DNA from: Treponema sp.
GTDB lineage: Bacteria; Spirochaetota; Spirochaetia; Treponematales; Breznakiellaceae
Assembly (NCBI GenBank): GCA_009785045.1
Contig: WQXC01000013.1
Span: 1 to 19,617 of the forward strand
Length of the DNA stretch: 19,617 bases
Direction of reading: 5' to 3'
The notes under the pieces were generated by a model, which saw only the letters and a list, made by a program, of their open reading frames with translations, had not been told where the DNA came from and did no database searches. Shown piece after piece: positions 8,493-16,409 of this stretch. Position numbers and translations under genes: made by a program. The number at the start of each line of letters is the position of its first letter. Position 1 is the first letter of the stretch.

Positions 8493-9079
8493 TATAACGG
8501 AAAACTGTATAAAAGACCGGCAATTAATTTTATTATAAATCTGCCGGCAAATAAAATAACAGCTAACAGAATCAGGGAAAATAAAATCCCCTTTAGATAA
8601 CCTCCAATTTTATCGCCAAAGAACAACCTGTTCATTCTATACATAATCGGCTGCGAAATTGAGTCAACAATACTCCAAAAAGGACTGTAAATATTTCTGT
8701 TTGTAAGATATGCAATTGCCCGCAGTACAATTACTACAATAAGGAATGTTAATATAAACGAAATTATTCTCCATAAAGACAATATTACTTCTGCAAGAAG
8801 AAATCCTATTGTCATTCTTTCAGATACCGAAAGCGTTAAAAGTATATTTTGAATCAGCGAAAGAGATACAATTGCAACAACCACGGAAAAATCAAGAAAC
8901 CCTACCCTAATATTTAGCTTTTTCCTGAACCAATCCAGGTAAGGATCTGTTATTTTATTTAATATTTCAACAGGTTTTCCGGAAATAAAACCGCCAAACC
9001 AGGAGATTATTATTCTAATAAATATTAAAAGAGAATATATACCTGCCGCAGCAGCCAATATTCTAAAAATAAATTGCAT
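8492..9079 (-). CDS. YggT-family integral membrane protein with two YggT repeats
   Basis: The protein has about four hydrophobic helices arranged as two YggT repeats. The first (about residues 5-85) has IYSLLIFIRIIISWF, the loop KITDPYLDWFRKKL and GFLDFSVVVAIV. The second (about 105-190) has IVVIVLRAIAYL, the matching loop SISQPIMYRMNRLFFG and FSLILLAVILFAG. The family is implicated in membrane processes such as potassium or osmotic stress tolerance and cell division, but no activity is established. A longer frame opens at 9106. I prefer the ATG at 9079, giving 195 residues: GGAGG (9085-9089) lies five bases before it, and MQFIFRILAA matches how YggT proteins begin. This start shares one base with the dnaE stop (TGATG); the adjacent ATG at 9082 is also possible. 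Confidence 0.9.
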   Translation of the reverse strand: MQFIFRILAAAAGIYSLLIFIRIIISWFGGFISGKPVEILNKITDPYLDWFRKKLNIRVGFLDFSVVVAIVSLSLIQNILLTLSVSERMTIGFLLAEVILSLWRIISFILTFLIVVIVLRAIAYLTNRNIYSPFWSIVDSISQPIMYRMNRLFFGDKIGGYLKGILFSLILLAVILFAGRFIIKLIAGLLYSFPL

Positions 9080-12000
9080 CATATCCTCCATACCTCTGCT
9101 ACACATTTACAATTTTTTAATCCATCCAATATATCTTCGCTGGAATAAATATCCAAACCCGACATTGCACGGATTTTCTTTTCGCTACCGGAAACAGGAA
9201 TATAAATGTAAATTGTACATGAACCGGAATTATCAGCAAGATAATCACGCAGTTCGTTAAGTTCTTCGTTGTTCTCCGATGCGCCTTCTTTTAATCTTAT
9301 ATGTACTTCGTCAATCTGTACATCAATCTTTTTAACAAGTTCCGGTTCCTGCGGTTTTTCATTAGCTACAGCTTTTTTTGCAGCGCTACGGCTTAGCTGC
9401 GGAAAATCAGCAATGCTTGTAACTTTAAAGCTCACCTTTCCTGGTTTAAGCTCGTTTTCCGGATCAATACTTCCTTTTAATGCTATTATTTCGTCCAGAT
9501 TAAGCAAATGACGGCATTCTGAATAAACTTTTGAAAAAAATACAAGGTCAATCTCTCCTTCAAAATCCTGCAATGTGCCAAACGCCATATCATTACCATT
9601 CTTGTCTTTAAAATCACGAAAACTTTTTAGGTATCCTATTGCAGTATAATGCCCTTTTTTTAATTGAGTGATATATGAACTTTTTAGATCAGCCATATAA
9701 AGCCAGGTATTTCTGTGAATTTTATTTTTTTCTTCAAGTTCCTTAACTTCTTTTATAACTGTATCTACTTCATGCCTTCCTATAATATTATCAACAAGAA
9801 AACTGTATTTATCTTTGTCTTTTTGATAATCAATCTTTCCTTTTAAAATTACAACTGTATCATTTTTTATTAAGTGCTGGCATCTTTCCCAGGGACCTGA
9901 AAAAAATGTAACTTCTATCTCGCCGTTATAGTCCGCAAGAACTGCAAACGCCATTTTGCTTCCCTTGTTTGTAATAATCGTTTTAACATTTTTAATAATT
10001 CCAACAAGAACGCAGTTTCCTATTCTTAGATTTTCTGTTTGTCCAAGATCCACAGTAACGGCGTTTTGCCAGACTTCTTTGTATTCATCCATTGGATGAC
10101 CAGAAAAATAAAAACCAATAAGCTGTTTTTCCAGGTTTAACCTGTCTGCTCTGCTAATTGGCGGAAACTCTTCAAATTTAAAATCAGGCATATCTGATTC
10201 GCCTGCATCATCAAAGAGTCCGGACTGACCTAAAAGTTTATCTTCCTTCTTTTTTAATGCATACTCTACAACTTTTTCCAGATTACCTTCCAATGTCTCA
10301 CGGGAAATACTAAAATTATCAAACGCGCCTGTTTTAACGAGTAATTCAATTACTTTTTTTCCAACTGCTTTTATATCTACCTTATCAAGGAAATCTGTAA
10401 AACTTTTATACGGGCTATCCTGTCTTCCTTTGACAATTTCCTGTGCAGAGGCTTCACCAAGCCCTTTTATACCTAAAAAACCATATATTATTCGTCCGTC
10501 TACTACAGTAAAAAGTTTATCAGATTTATTTACATTCGGCGGATCAACAGATATTCCCATTTTTCTGGCTTCATCAATACACTTGGAAAGCCTGTCTTTA
10601 TCTGCGCTGTGAATGTCGTTTGTAAGGTTAGCAGCCATAAACTCTGCAGGAAAGTTGGCTTTTAGATATGCAGTGTGATAGGCAATCACAGAATATGCTG
10701 CCGCATGGCTTTTATTAAAACCGTAACCGGCAAAAGGAACCAGCATATCATAAATAGCGCTTGCTTTTGTTTGAGAGAACCCTTGCTTTGCAGCTCCTTC
10801 CAGGAACGGAACTTTTTCTTTATCAAGAATTTCTTTTTTCTTTTTACCCATAGCGCGGCGTAAAAGATCTGCTTTTCCCATGCTGTAACCGGCTATAATC
10901 CTGGCAACTTCCATTACCTGTTCCTGGTAAACGATAACTCCGTATGTTTCTTTTAGTATGCCTTCAAGACTTGGGTCAGGATAAGTAATAGCCTGCTTAC
11001 CGTTTTTTGAATCGACAAAGCGCGGAATATTCTTCATAGGCCCGGGGCGGTACATTGCATTTAATGCAATTAAATCTTCGATCGTGCCGGGTTTTGTCTG
11101 TTTTAAAATATCCTGCATACCATCTGATTCAAACTGAAAAATACCAAAACTGTTCCCGTCTCCCAGCATTTTAAAAGTTTTTTTATCATTTTCCGGCATT
11201 TCTTTTACAGAAAAATTTGAATATTTCCCGCTGCGCTCTTTGATTAATTCTTCTGTATTTTTAATAACATCAAGGGTTTTTAAACCCAAAAAATCCATTT
11301 TAACAAGACCTGACGGCTCAAGATAATTCATACTGTATTGGGTCGCAACTGCACCCTGTTTACCTGTCTTTGAATCTTCACGTTCCTGATACAGCGGAAC
11401 CAGTTCTATTAGCGGAGATTTACCAATTACAACACCTGCTGCATGCAGCGATGAATGTCGGTTTAATCCTTCCAGTTTAAACGCAAGTTCAAATAATTCT
11501 GTATAACGCGGGTCTTGCTGTAATTCTTTTAAACGCGGCTCGTTTTCTATAGAATTTGCAAGTGTTACATCTTGTTGTTCAGGCATTTGTCTGGGTATTA
11601 GTTTTGTAATCATATCTGATTCAGGAATCGAAATTCCCAAAGTTCTAGCTACATCCTTAATAACCTGCTTGGCGCCAAGAGTACCAAAAGTAATAATCTG
11701 CCCTACTCTTTCTTTTCCGTATTTTTCAGTTACATAATTAATAACTTCATCTCTGCCGTAATTGGCAAAATCAATATCAAAGTCAGGCATGGAGACACGT
11801 TCAGGATTAAGAAATCGTTCAAAAAGAAGACCGTATTTTAGCGGGTCAATATCTGTTATTCGCAGTGCGTATGCTACAATTGAACCTGCTCCGGATCCGC
11901 GTCCTGGCCCTACAGGGATTCTGCGTTTTTCTGCATAACTTATAAAATCTGCAACAATAAGAAAGTAGCCTGTAAATCCCATGTTGATTATTGTACTAAG

Positions 12001-13038
12001 TTCAAATTCTGCGCGTTCTTTTATTTCTTCCATTTTATCCGGGTATCGTTTTTTTAACCCCTCGTTTGTTAGGTGACGCAGATACTCATCGGCATTTTTA
12101 AAACCGGCGGGTATTTCAAATTCAGGAAGATACTGCGGTAATTCCTTTACATCAATATTGGGCACATCTGTATTGCATCGTTTTGCAATTTTTACAGTGT
12201 TTTCAATTGCTTCCGGATAATCTGCAAAAATGGCGGCCATCTCATCGCCGGTTTTAAAGTAAAACTGATCCCCGTAATATTTTTTTCTTTTTTCTTCGGT
12301 ACGCGCCTTTGCAGTTCCGATGCATAATAAAATATCATGCGCTACAAAGTCATCCCTGTTAAGATAATGCACATCGTTTGTCGCAACAAGCGGAATACCT
12401 GTCTTTTTGGAAACATCAATAACAGCGTTGGTAATATCTTTTTGCGATAAATCGCTTCCCCTTAGAACATCCGAAGGTATTCCGTGATCCTGTATTTCAA
12501 GATAAAAACAAGGCTCACCGTTGTCGTCTCCAAAAAGTTTTTTATAGTACAGCGCTTTTTCATTTGCTTCATCAATTTTTCCGCCCTGAATCAGCATTGG
12601 TATTTCGCCGGAAATACAGCCTGAAAGTCCGATTAACCCTTCATGATATTTGGATAAAAGCTCGTCATCTATCCTGGGTCTGTGATAAAACCCTTCGGTG
12701 TATGCATACGAGCAAAGTTTTACAAGATTAAAATATCCTGTGCGGTTATAGGCAAGAAGAACCATATGGAAATATTTATTTTCGTGTTCTGCGCCTTTCT
12801 TTTCAAAACGCGAACCTGGAGAGATATATACTTCGCAGCCGATTATTGGTTTTACTTTGTTGTTGCTTTTTTCACATGCTTTAACAAACTCCATCGCTCC
12901 AAACATATTACCGTGATCTGTAAGAGCCAGATGAGTCATCCCCAATTCTTCTGCCCTGGCTGCAAGCGATTCTATTGATACCGAAGCGTCTGCAAGAGAA
13001 TAATCTGAATGGACATGGAGATGTACAAAGTTAGTCAT
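9079..13038 (-). CDS. dnaE: DNA polymerase III alpha subunit (DnaE1 type) with a duplicated OB-fold region
   Basis: The replicative DNA polymerase, 1319 residues against about 1160 in E. coli. The N-terminal PHP domain keeps what look like all nine metal ligands: His8, His10, Asp17, His42, Glu69, His91, Cys141, Asp222, His224. The palm has PDFDIDF with catalytic Asp421 and Asp423, and KMDFLGLK with Asp582. The helix-hairpin-helix region is followed by the clamp-binding motif QSGLF (938-942). The usual single C-terminal OB fold appears twice: residues 1025-1070 and 1147-1192 align without gaps at 21 of 46 identical positions. A regular DnaE C-terminal domain follows. The start has no Shine-Dalgarno sequence but begins exactly at the PHP domain. 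The stop overlaps the YggT start. Confidence 0.97.
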   Translation of the reverse strand: MTNFVHLHVHSDYSLADASVSIESLAARAEELGMTHLALTDHGNMFGAMEFVKACEKSNNKVKPIIGCEVYISPGSRFEKKGAEHENKYFHMVLLAYNRTGYFNLVKLCSYAYTEGFYHRPRIDDELLSKYHEGLIGLSGCISGEIPMLIQGGKIDEANEKALYYKKLFGDDNGEPCFYLEIQDHGIPSDVLRGSDLSQKDITNAVIDVSKKTGIPLVATNDVHYLNRDDFVAHDILLCIGTAKARTEEKRKKYYGDQFYFKTGDEMAAIFADYPEAIENTVKIAKRCNTDVPNIDVKELPQYLPEFEIPAGFKNADEYLRHLTNEGLKKRYPDKMEEIKERAEFELSTIINMGFTGYFLIVADFISYAEKRRIPVGPGRGSGAGSIVAYALRITDIDPLKYGLLFERFLNPERVSMPDFDIDFANYGRDEVINYVTEKYGKERVGQIITFGTLGAKQVIKDVARTLGISIPESDMITKLIPRQMPEQQDVTLANSIENEPRLKELQQDPRYTELFELAFKLEGLNRHSSLHAAGVVIGKSPLIELVPLYQEREDSKTGKQGAVATQYSMNYLEPSGLVKMDFLGLKTLDVIKNTEELIKERSGKYSNFSVKEMPENDKKTFKMLGDGNSFGIFQFESDGMQDILKQTKPGTIEDLIALNAMYRPGPMKNIPRFVDSKNGKQAITYPDPSLEGILKETYGVIVYQEQVMEVARIIAGYSMGKADLLRRAMGKKKKEILDKEKVPFLEGAAKQGFSQTKASAIYDMLVPFAGYGFNKSHAAAYSVIAYHTAYLKANFPAEFMAANLTNDIHSADKDRLSKCIDEARKMGISVDPPNVNKSDKLFTVVDGRIIYGFLGIKGLGEASAQEIVKGRQDSPYKSFTDFLDKVDIKAVGKKVIELLVKTGAFDNFSISRETLEGNLEKVVEYALKKKEDKLLGQSGLFDDAGESDMPDFKFEEFPPISRADRLNLEKQLIGFYFSGHPMDEYKEVWQNAVTVDLGQTENLRIGNCVLVGIIKNVKTIITNKGSKMAFAVLADYNGEIEVTFFSGPWERCQHLIKNDTVVILKGKIDYQKDKDKYSFLVDNIIGRHEVDTVIKEVKELEEKNKIHRNTWLYMADLKSSYITQLKKGHYTAIGYLKSFRDFKDKNGNDMAFGTLQDFEGEIDLVFFSKVYSECRHLLNLDEIIALKGSIDPENELKPGKVSFKVTSIADFPQLSRSAAKKAVANEKPQEPELVKKIDVQIDEVHIRLKEGASENNEELNELRDYLADNSGSCTIYIYIPVSGSEKKIRAMSGLDIYSSEDILDGLKNCKCVAEVWRI
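9085..9089 (-). promoter_or_regulatory. Ribosome binding site that sets the YggT start
   Basis: GGAGG on the minus strand lies inside the dnaE 3' end, five bases from the ATG at 9079 and two from the ATG at 9082. It lies downstream of the longer start at 9106, which therefore seems not to be used. Confidence 0.65.
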
Positions 13039-13039
13039 G

Positions 13040-13075
13040 TAAATTGAAGTTTACACTTAAATTGCCAAGTTTACA
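13040..13075 (-). repeat. Direct repeat and candidate promoter upstream of dnaE
   Basis: On the minus strand two near-identical units lie in the 43-base gap before dnaE: TGTAAACTTGGCAATTTA (13075-13058) and TGTAAACTTCAATTTA (13055-13040), differing by two extra G residues, with two bases between them. A possible promoter overlaps them: TTGTAA (13076-13071), 17 bases, TAAACT (13053-13048), each matching four of six consensus positions. That would place the transcript start within a few bases of the dnaE ATG. The repeat could be a regulator binding site or a chance duplication. Confidence 0.45.
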
Positions 13076-13081
13076 AGGTTC

Positions 13082-15931
13082 TTATTCCCACCCCTCTGGA
13101 AATAAGACAACCTCCACAGGTCCTGAAACAAGTATCTGCCGGCATAAAACTTGTACATCGGCAGGCGTAATTGATCTTATTACATTCGGACGCAAATTAA
13201 GCCTGTTAAGGGGCGTATTGTAAAGAACCGATGAATTTGCATAGCTTTGCGCAATATGCAGATTCTGCTGTATTGATCTTTCGTGCTGCATAAGCATCGC
13301 TTCTTTTGCTTTATTAAAAATATCTATGTTTATAGGCTTACTTATAAGATCTGTTACAAGTTCACGTACAGCTTTTATTAGTTCATCTGTCCTTGCAGGA
13401 TTGCAAACAAAGTATACGCTTAATCTGAATTCATCAACCGGAATAGTATTATTTGATGCGCCTGCAGAGATGGAATAAACACCGCCGAGTCTTTCACGAA
13501 TTTCGTCTGTAAGCATTATATTAAGGTATTCAGATAAAACCGCAGAAACCTGATTTCTTTGTTCATTAAAACTATTTCTGCCTCTTGTAATCCATGCCAG
13601 ATAAACTATACTTCGATCATCTTTTCCCTTAAAAAATGTTCTTCTTCCTTCTGCCGGACGAACCAGTCCCGGATTAATCCATTGGTTCATTTCTTTTGCT
13701 TTTGGAACAGATCCAATGTATTGAGCAGAAAGATCCCGCATTTGTTCATAATCAAGATTTCCGGTAAAAATAAAAGTATAATCTCCCGGATTAATACACT
13801 GGCTTAAAAAATCAAATGCCTGATTGACAGAAACTTTATCTATATCTTTTAGTTCGAGCTGCATAAATAAAGGATGATTATTGTTAATAATTCTGTTTAA
13901 TTCGCGGGAAAAATATCTTCTCGGATCTTCATTTTGAAACGCAAGGGTAGTTCTGTATTGCGCAATCATTGCAGTTATTGCTCTTTCGTCAAGTTTTGGC
14001 ATTAGAAAGAATAAATGGATCATTTCAAACAGTGTATTTATATCCTGAACTGTGGAAGACCCTTGAAACCCGCGGTAATAGCTGGAGTTCCAGAAAGACA
14101 TTGAAACCTGTTTTCCGGAAAGTTTGTTTATAAGTTCAGTTCTAGAATAAGGTCCCAGGCCCGATACGTTGACCATTTCAGAAAGCAAGTTAACGGAAAC
14201 TATTGTCTCCTCTGTTGCGTTGGCTGTCCCTCCCTTTGCCGCTGCGTATAAAACAATCTCATTATTTTTATTGGCTGTTTCCTGCAGAATTATCCTTGCT
14301 CCATTTTCCAATATAATGATATTCGCGCCTGTTTCTTCATCCTTTTCCTCAGAGGCAATTTCGCCTCTAACCGGTACCCTGTCCAGTAATTCACCTGTTA
14401 TAATATTGTCTTTTTTTACCTGAAGTCTAACATTCCTTGTTTCCCTAAAAACAGCTCTAATTCTGTCAGCAGAAGGAAGACTGCTCTTTTCTGCCTCTGG
14501 TGCTATTAAAAATAAATTAATATCATCATATGCAAAGTAATTATTAACAGTCCTGGAAATTTCTTTTATTCCAATTCCAGGAAGCAATAGATTTACAGCA
14601 TTAACTTCCCATTCAATATCAGCAATGTCTTCGCCGAATAAAAAATGGCTTGTTATACTTCTAATAAATGATTTAGATTCCATTCTGTCTTTTTCTGAAA
14701 GCAGTTTTTCCATATAAGAAACAAGGTTTATTTTTGCTCTGTCAAGTTCATTTTGTGTAAATCCAAAACGGCGCATTGATTCTTTTTCCAGTAATAATTC
14801 TGTCAGCGCTTCTTCTGCGAATCCGGTTTTTGGCTGCGTTCCCATTGTGTAAAAATATGCATTCTGCGACCATCTCCAGGTTCCGCCCCATGAGTCTATT
14901 GCAGCAGATTGCGGATCAGATGCTTTTTCTTCAAATCTAAGCGACAACATTGAGTTAATAAGATAATCGACTATTGTTTCACGGTAATATGCAATTGTTC
15001 CTCTTTGTGCCGATCTTTTTTGTTTAAAATAAAGAGTATAATTTGTTGCTGTAAGTTCAGGATCTGTTATAATCTCTACATTAAAATTTCCCTTTTTTGG
15101 CGGAGGTATTTCCAGGTACGGACGGTTAACGGGCTTCAGCGCTTCAGGCATGTTAAAATGCTGTTCGAGTTCTTTCTGAAGCAGTTTACCGTCAAAGTCG
15201 CCGACAAAGACAAGAGCCATATTATCGCTTGTATACCATCTTTCATAAAATGCTCTTAACTGTTCAGGTCTAGAATTTTCTATTATATTTGCAAGCCCGA
15301 TGGGTTGTCTGTCTGCATAAGCAGAACCTGAAAAAATTGCAGGCATTGTAATTTTTCGCACTCTATCCATCGCGCCGGATCTTGTGCGGATTTCTTCCAA
15401 TACAACCCGTTTTTCGCTTTCTACATCTTCCGGATTAAAACTAACTGTATAAGTCCAGTCATCCAGAATTGCAAGAGCCCTGTCCGGAATGCGTTTTACA
15501 CCATTAATATTTTCTACAGGAACATCAAAGTGATAAACTGTTTCATCGTAACTCGTATATGCGTTTGCATCCGGTCCAAACCGCATTCCAAGCGAACGAA
15601 GATAATCGATTAATTCCATTTCCGGAAAACGCTCTGTTCCTTTAAATGCAAGATGTTCAACAAAGTGTGCAAAGCCGCGCTGAGTTTCAGTTTCAAGAAC
15701 AGAACCGGCATTTACAACAAGAGCAACATGCGCCCTATTTTCCGGCATTGAGTTTTCCAATATAAAGTAACGTAGACCGTTAGAAAGAGTGCCGGTTAAA
15801 GCGCGGCTTGTAAGCGGGACTTTATCATTTGCCGCTCCAAGACCTGCAAAATCAATTTTTGGAACAGAGACACAAGTAATTATAAATAGAGAAAATATAA
15901 TTATTAGAAATAGTTTATATCTAAACTTCAT
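13082..15931 (-). CDS. M16-family zinc metallopeptidase lipoprotein (PqqL-like)
   Basis: A predicted lipid-anchored M16 peptidase of 949 residues. The leader MKFRYKLFLIIIFSLFIITC gives a likely lipidated Cys20. The inverted zinc motif HFVEH is at residues 89-93 (His89, Glu92, His93). The third ligand is probably a glutamate in EKRVVLEEIRTR (Glu173 or Glu179). The middle domains follow, and a second M16-like half begins around ENGARIILQE without an HxxEH motif, the usual arrangement of an active and an inactive half in one chain, as in PqqL and pitrilysin. A longer frame opens at 15964. The ATG at 15931 is preferred because AAGGAG sits six bases before it and the signal peptide then starts correctly. 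It lies between fliJ and dnaE on the same strand; the substrate is unknown. Confidence 0.9.
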   Translation of the reverse strand: MKFRYKLFLIIIFSLFIITCVSVPKIDFAGLGAANDKVPLTSRALTGTLSNGLRYFILENSMPENRAHVALVVNAGSVLETETQRGFAHFVEHLAFKGTERFPEMELIDYLRSLGMRFGPDANAYTSYDETVYHFDVPVENINGVKRIPDRALAILDDWTYTVSFNPEDVESEKRVVLEEIRTRSGAMDRVRKITMPAIFSGSAYADRQPIGLANIIENSRPEQLRAFYERWYTSDNMALVFVGDFDGKLLQKELEQHFNMPEALKPVNRPYLEIPPPKKGNFNVEIITDPELTATNYTLYFKQKRSAQRGTIAYYRETIVDYLINSMLSLRFEEKASDPQSAAIDSWGGTWRWSQNAYFYTMGTQPKTGFAEEALTELLLEKESMRRFGFTQNELDRAKINLVSYMEKLLSEKDRMESKSFIRSITSHFLFGEDIADIEWEVNAVNLLLPGIGIKEISRTVNNYFAYDDINLFLIAPEAEKSSLPSADRIRAVFRETRNVRLQVKKDNIITGELLDRVPVRGEIASEEKDEETGANIIILENGARIILQETANKNNEIVLYAAAKGGTANATEETIVSVNLLSEMVNVSGLGPYSRTELINKLSGKQVSMSFWNSSYYRGFQGSSTVQDINTLFEMIHLFFLMPKLDERAITAMIAQYRTTLAFQNEDPRRYFSRELNRIINNNHPLFMQLELKDIDKVSVNQAFDFLSQCINPGDYTFIFTGNLDYEQMRDLSAQYIGSVPKAKEMNQWINPGLVRPAEGRRTFFKGKDDRSIVYLAWITRGRNSFNEQRNQVSAVLSEYLNIMLTDEIRERLGGVYSISAGASNNTIPVDEFRLSVYFVCNPARTDELIKAVRELVTDLISKPINIDIFNKAKEAMLMQHERSIQQNLHIAQSYANSSVLYNTPLNRLNLRPNVIRSITPADVQVLCRQILVSGPVEVVLFPEGWE

Positions 15932-15937
15932 TAAGAA

Positions 15938-15943
15938 CTCCTT
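15938..15943 (-). promoter_or_regulatory. Ribosome binding site that sets the M16 peptidase start
   Basis: AAGGAG on the minus strand, six bases before the ATG at 15931. It lies downstream of the longer candidate start at 15964, and the resulting N terminus is a clean lipoprotein signal peptide. Confidence 0.75.
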
Positions 15944-15983
15944 TTCGCTGTGCCTCTGTGTCAACTTCTTCTTTAATTATTTT

Positions 15984-16409
15984 TTAATAAACCCTGTTAT
16001 ATCTTGCAGCAGTTATTTCATCAACTTCGTTCATCTGGTAATTCATCATTTCCTTGCGGTGCACTTTCTGCTGTTTTTCTTTTAATTTTTCCATTGCTTT
16101 AAGATCTTTTTGCGCTTCTAAATATAATGCGCGTTTTTCTTCCACTACCAGTTCTGCCTGTGCGGCTTTTTCGGCAAGTTTCTCCGCTTCCTGTTCAAGC
16201 CTTAAAATATAAATCTCCCATGCCGCTGTTTCCTGCGGTTCCAGAAATCTTTGCGATGCAGCATTATGCTTTTTAACCGCGGTTAGTTTAATTTCGTTTT
16301 CAATTTTATTAAGAGCGCTTATCGCCTGCCCAAGGGCAAGTTTACATTCCTCTTCCTTGAACTTTCTTATCTGAAGAATTTTTTCAAGGTTAAACTTGAA
16401 TCTTTTCAT
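15984..16409 (-). CDS. fliJ: Flagellar export protein FliJ
   Basis: FliJ is the coiled-coil stalk protein of the flagellar type III export ATPase; it inserts into the FliI hexamer and links it to the export gate. The sequence has 141 residues (family about 145) and begins with the typical FKFNLEKILQIRKFKEEE. It is almost entirely charged heptads rich in Ala, Glu and Lys (for example KLAEKAAQAELVVEEK), as expected for two long antiparallel helices. No catalytic motif is expected. Sequence conservation in this family is low, so the call also rests on position: it overlaps the fliI stop by four bases (ATGA), which implies coupled translation. The M16 peptidase follows after 52 bases. Confidence 0.92.
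   Translation of the reverse strand: MKRFKFNLEKILQIRKFKEEECKLALGQAISALNKIENEIKLTAVKKHNAASQRFLEPQETAAWEIYILRLEQEAEKLAEKAAQAELVVEEKRALYLEAQKDLKAMEKLKEKQQKVHRKEMMNYQMNEVDEITAARYNRVY

Noticed and set aside
9080..9106. Longer YggT start at 9106
   Set aside because: The GGAGG ribosome binding site lies inside this extension, and the shorter start fits the family N terminus.
15959..15964. Perfect -35 word TTGACA on the minus strand before the M16 gene
   Set aside because: No -10 box occurs 16-18 bases downstream; that place is taken by the AAGGAG ribosome binding site.
15932..15964. Longer M16 start at 15964
   Set aside because: It would put eleven mostly polar residues before the signal peptide, and AAGGAG lies downstream of it, correctly spaced to 15931.
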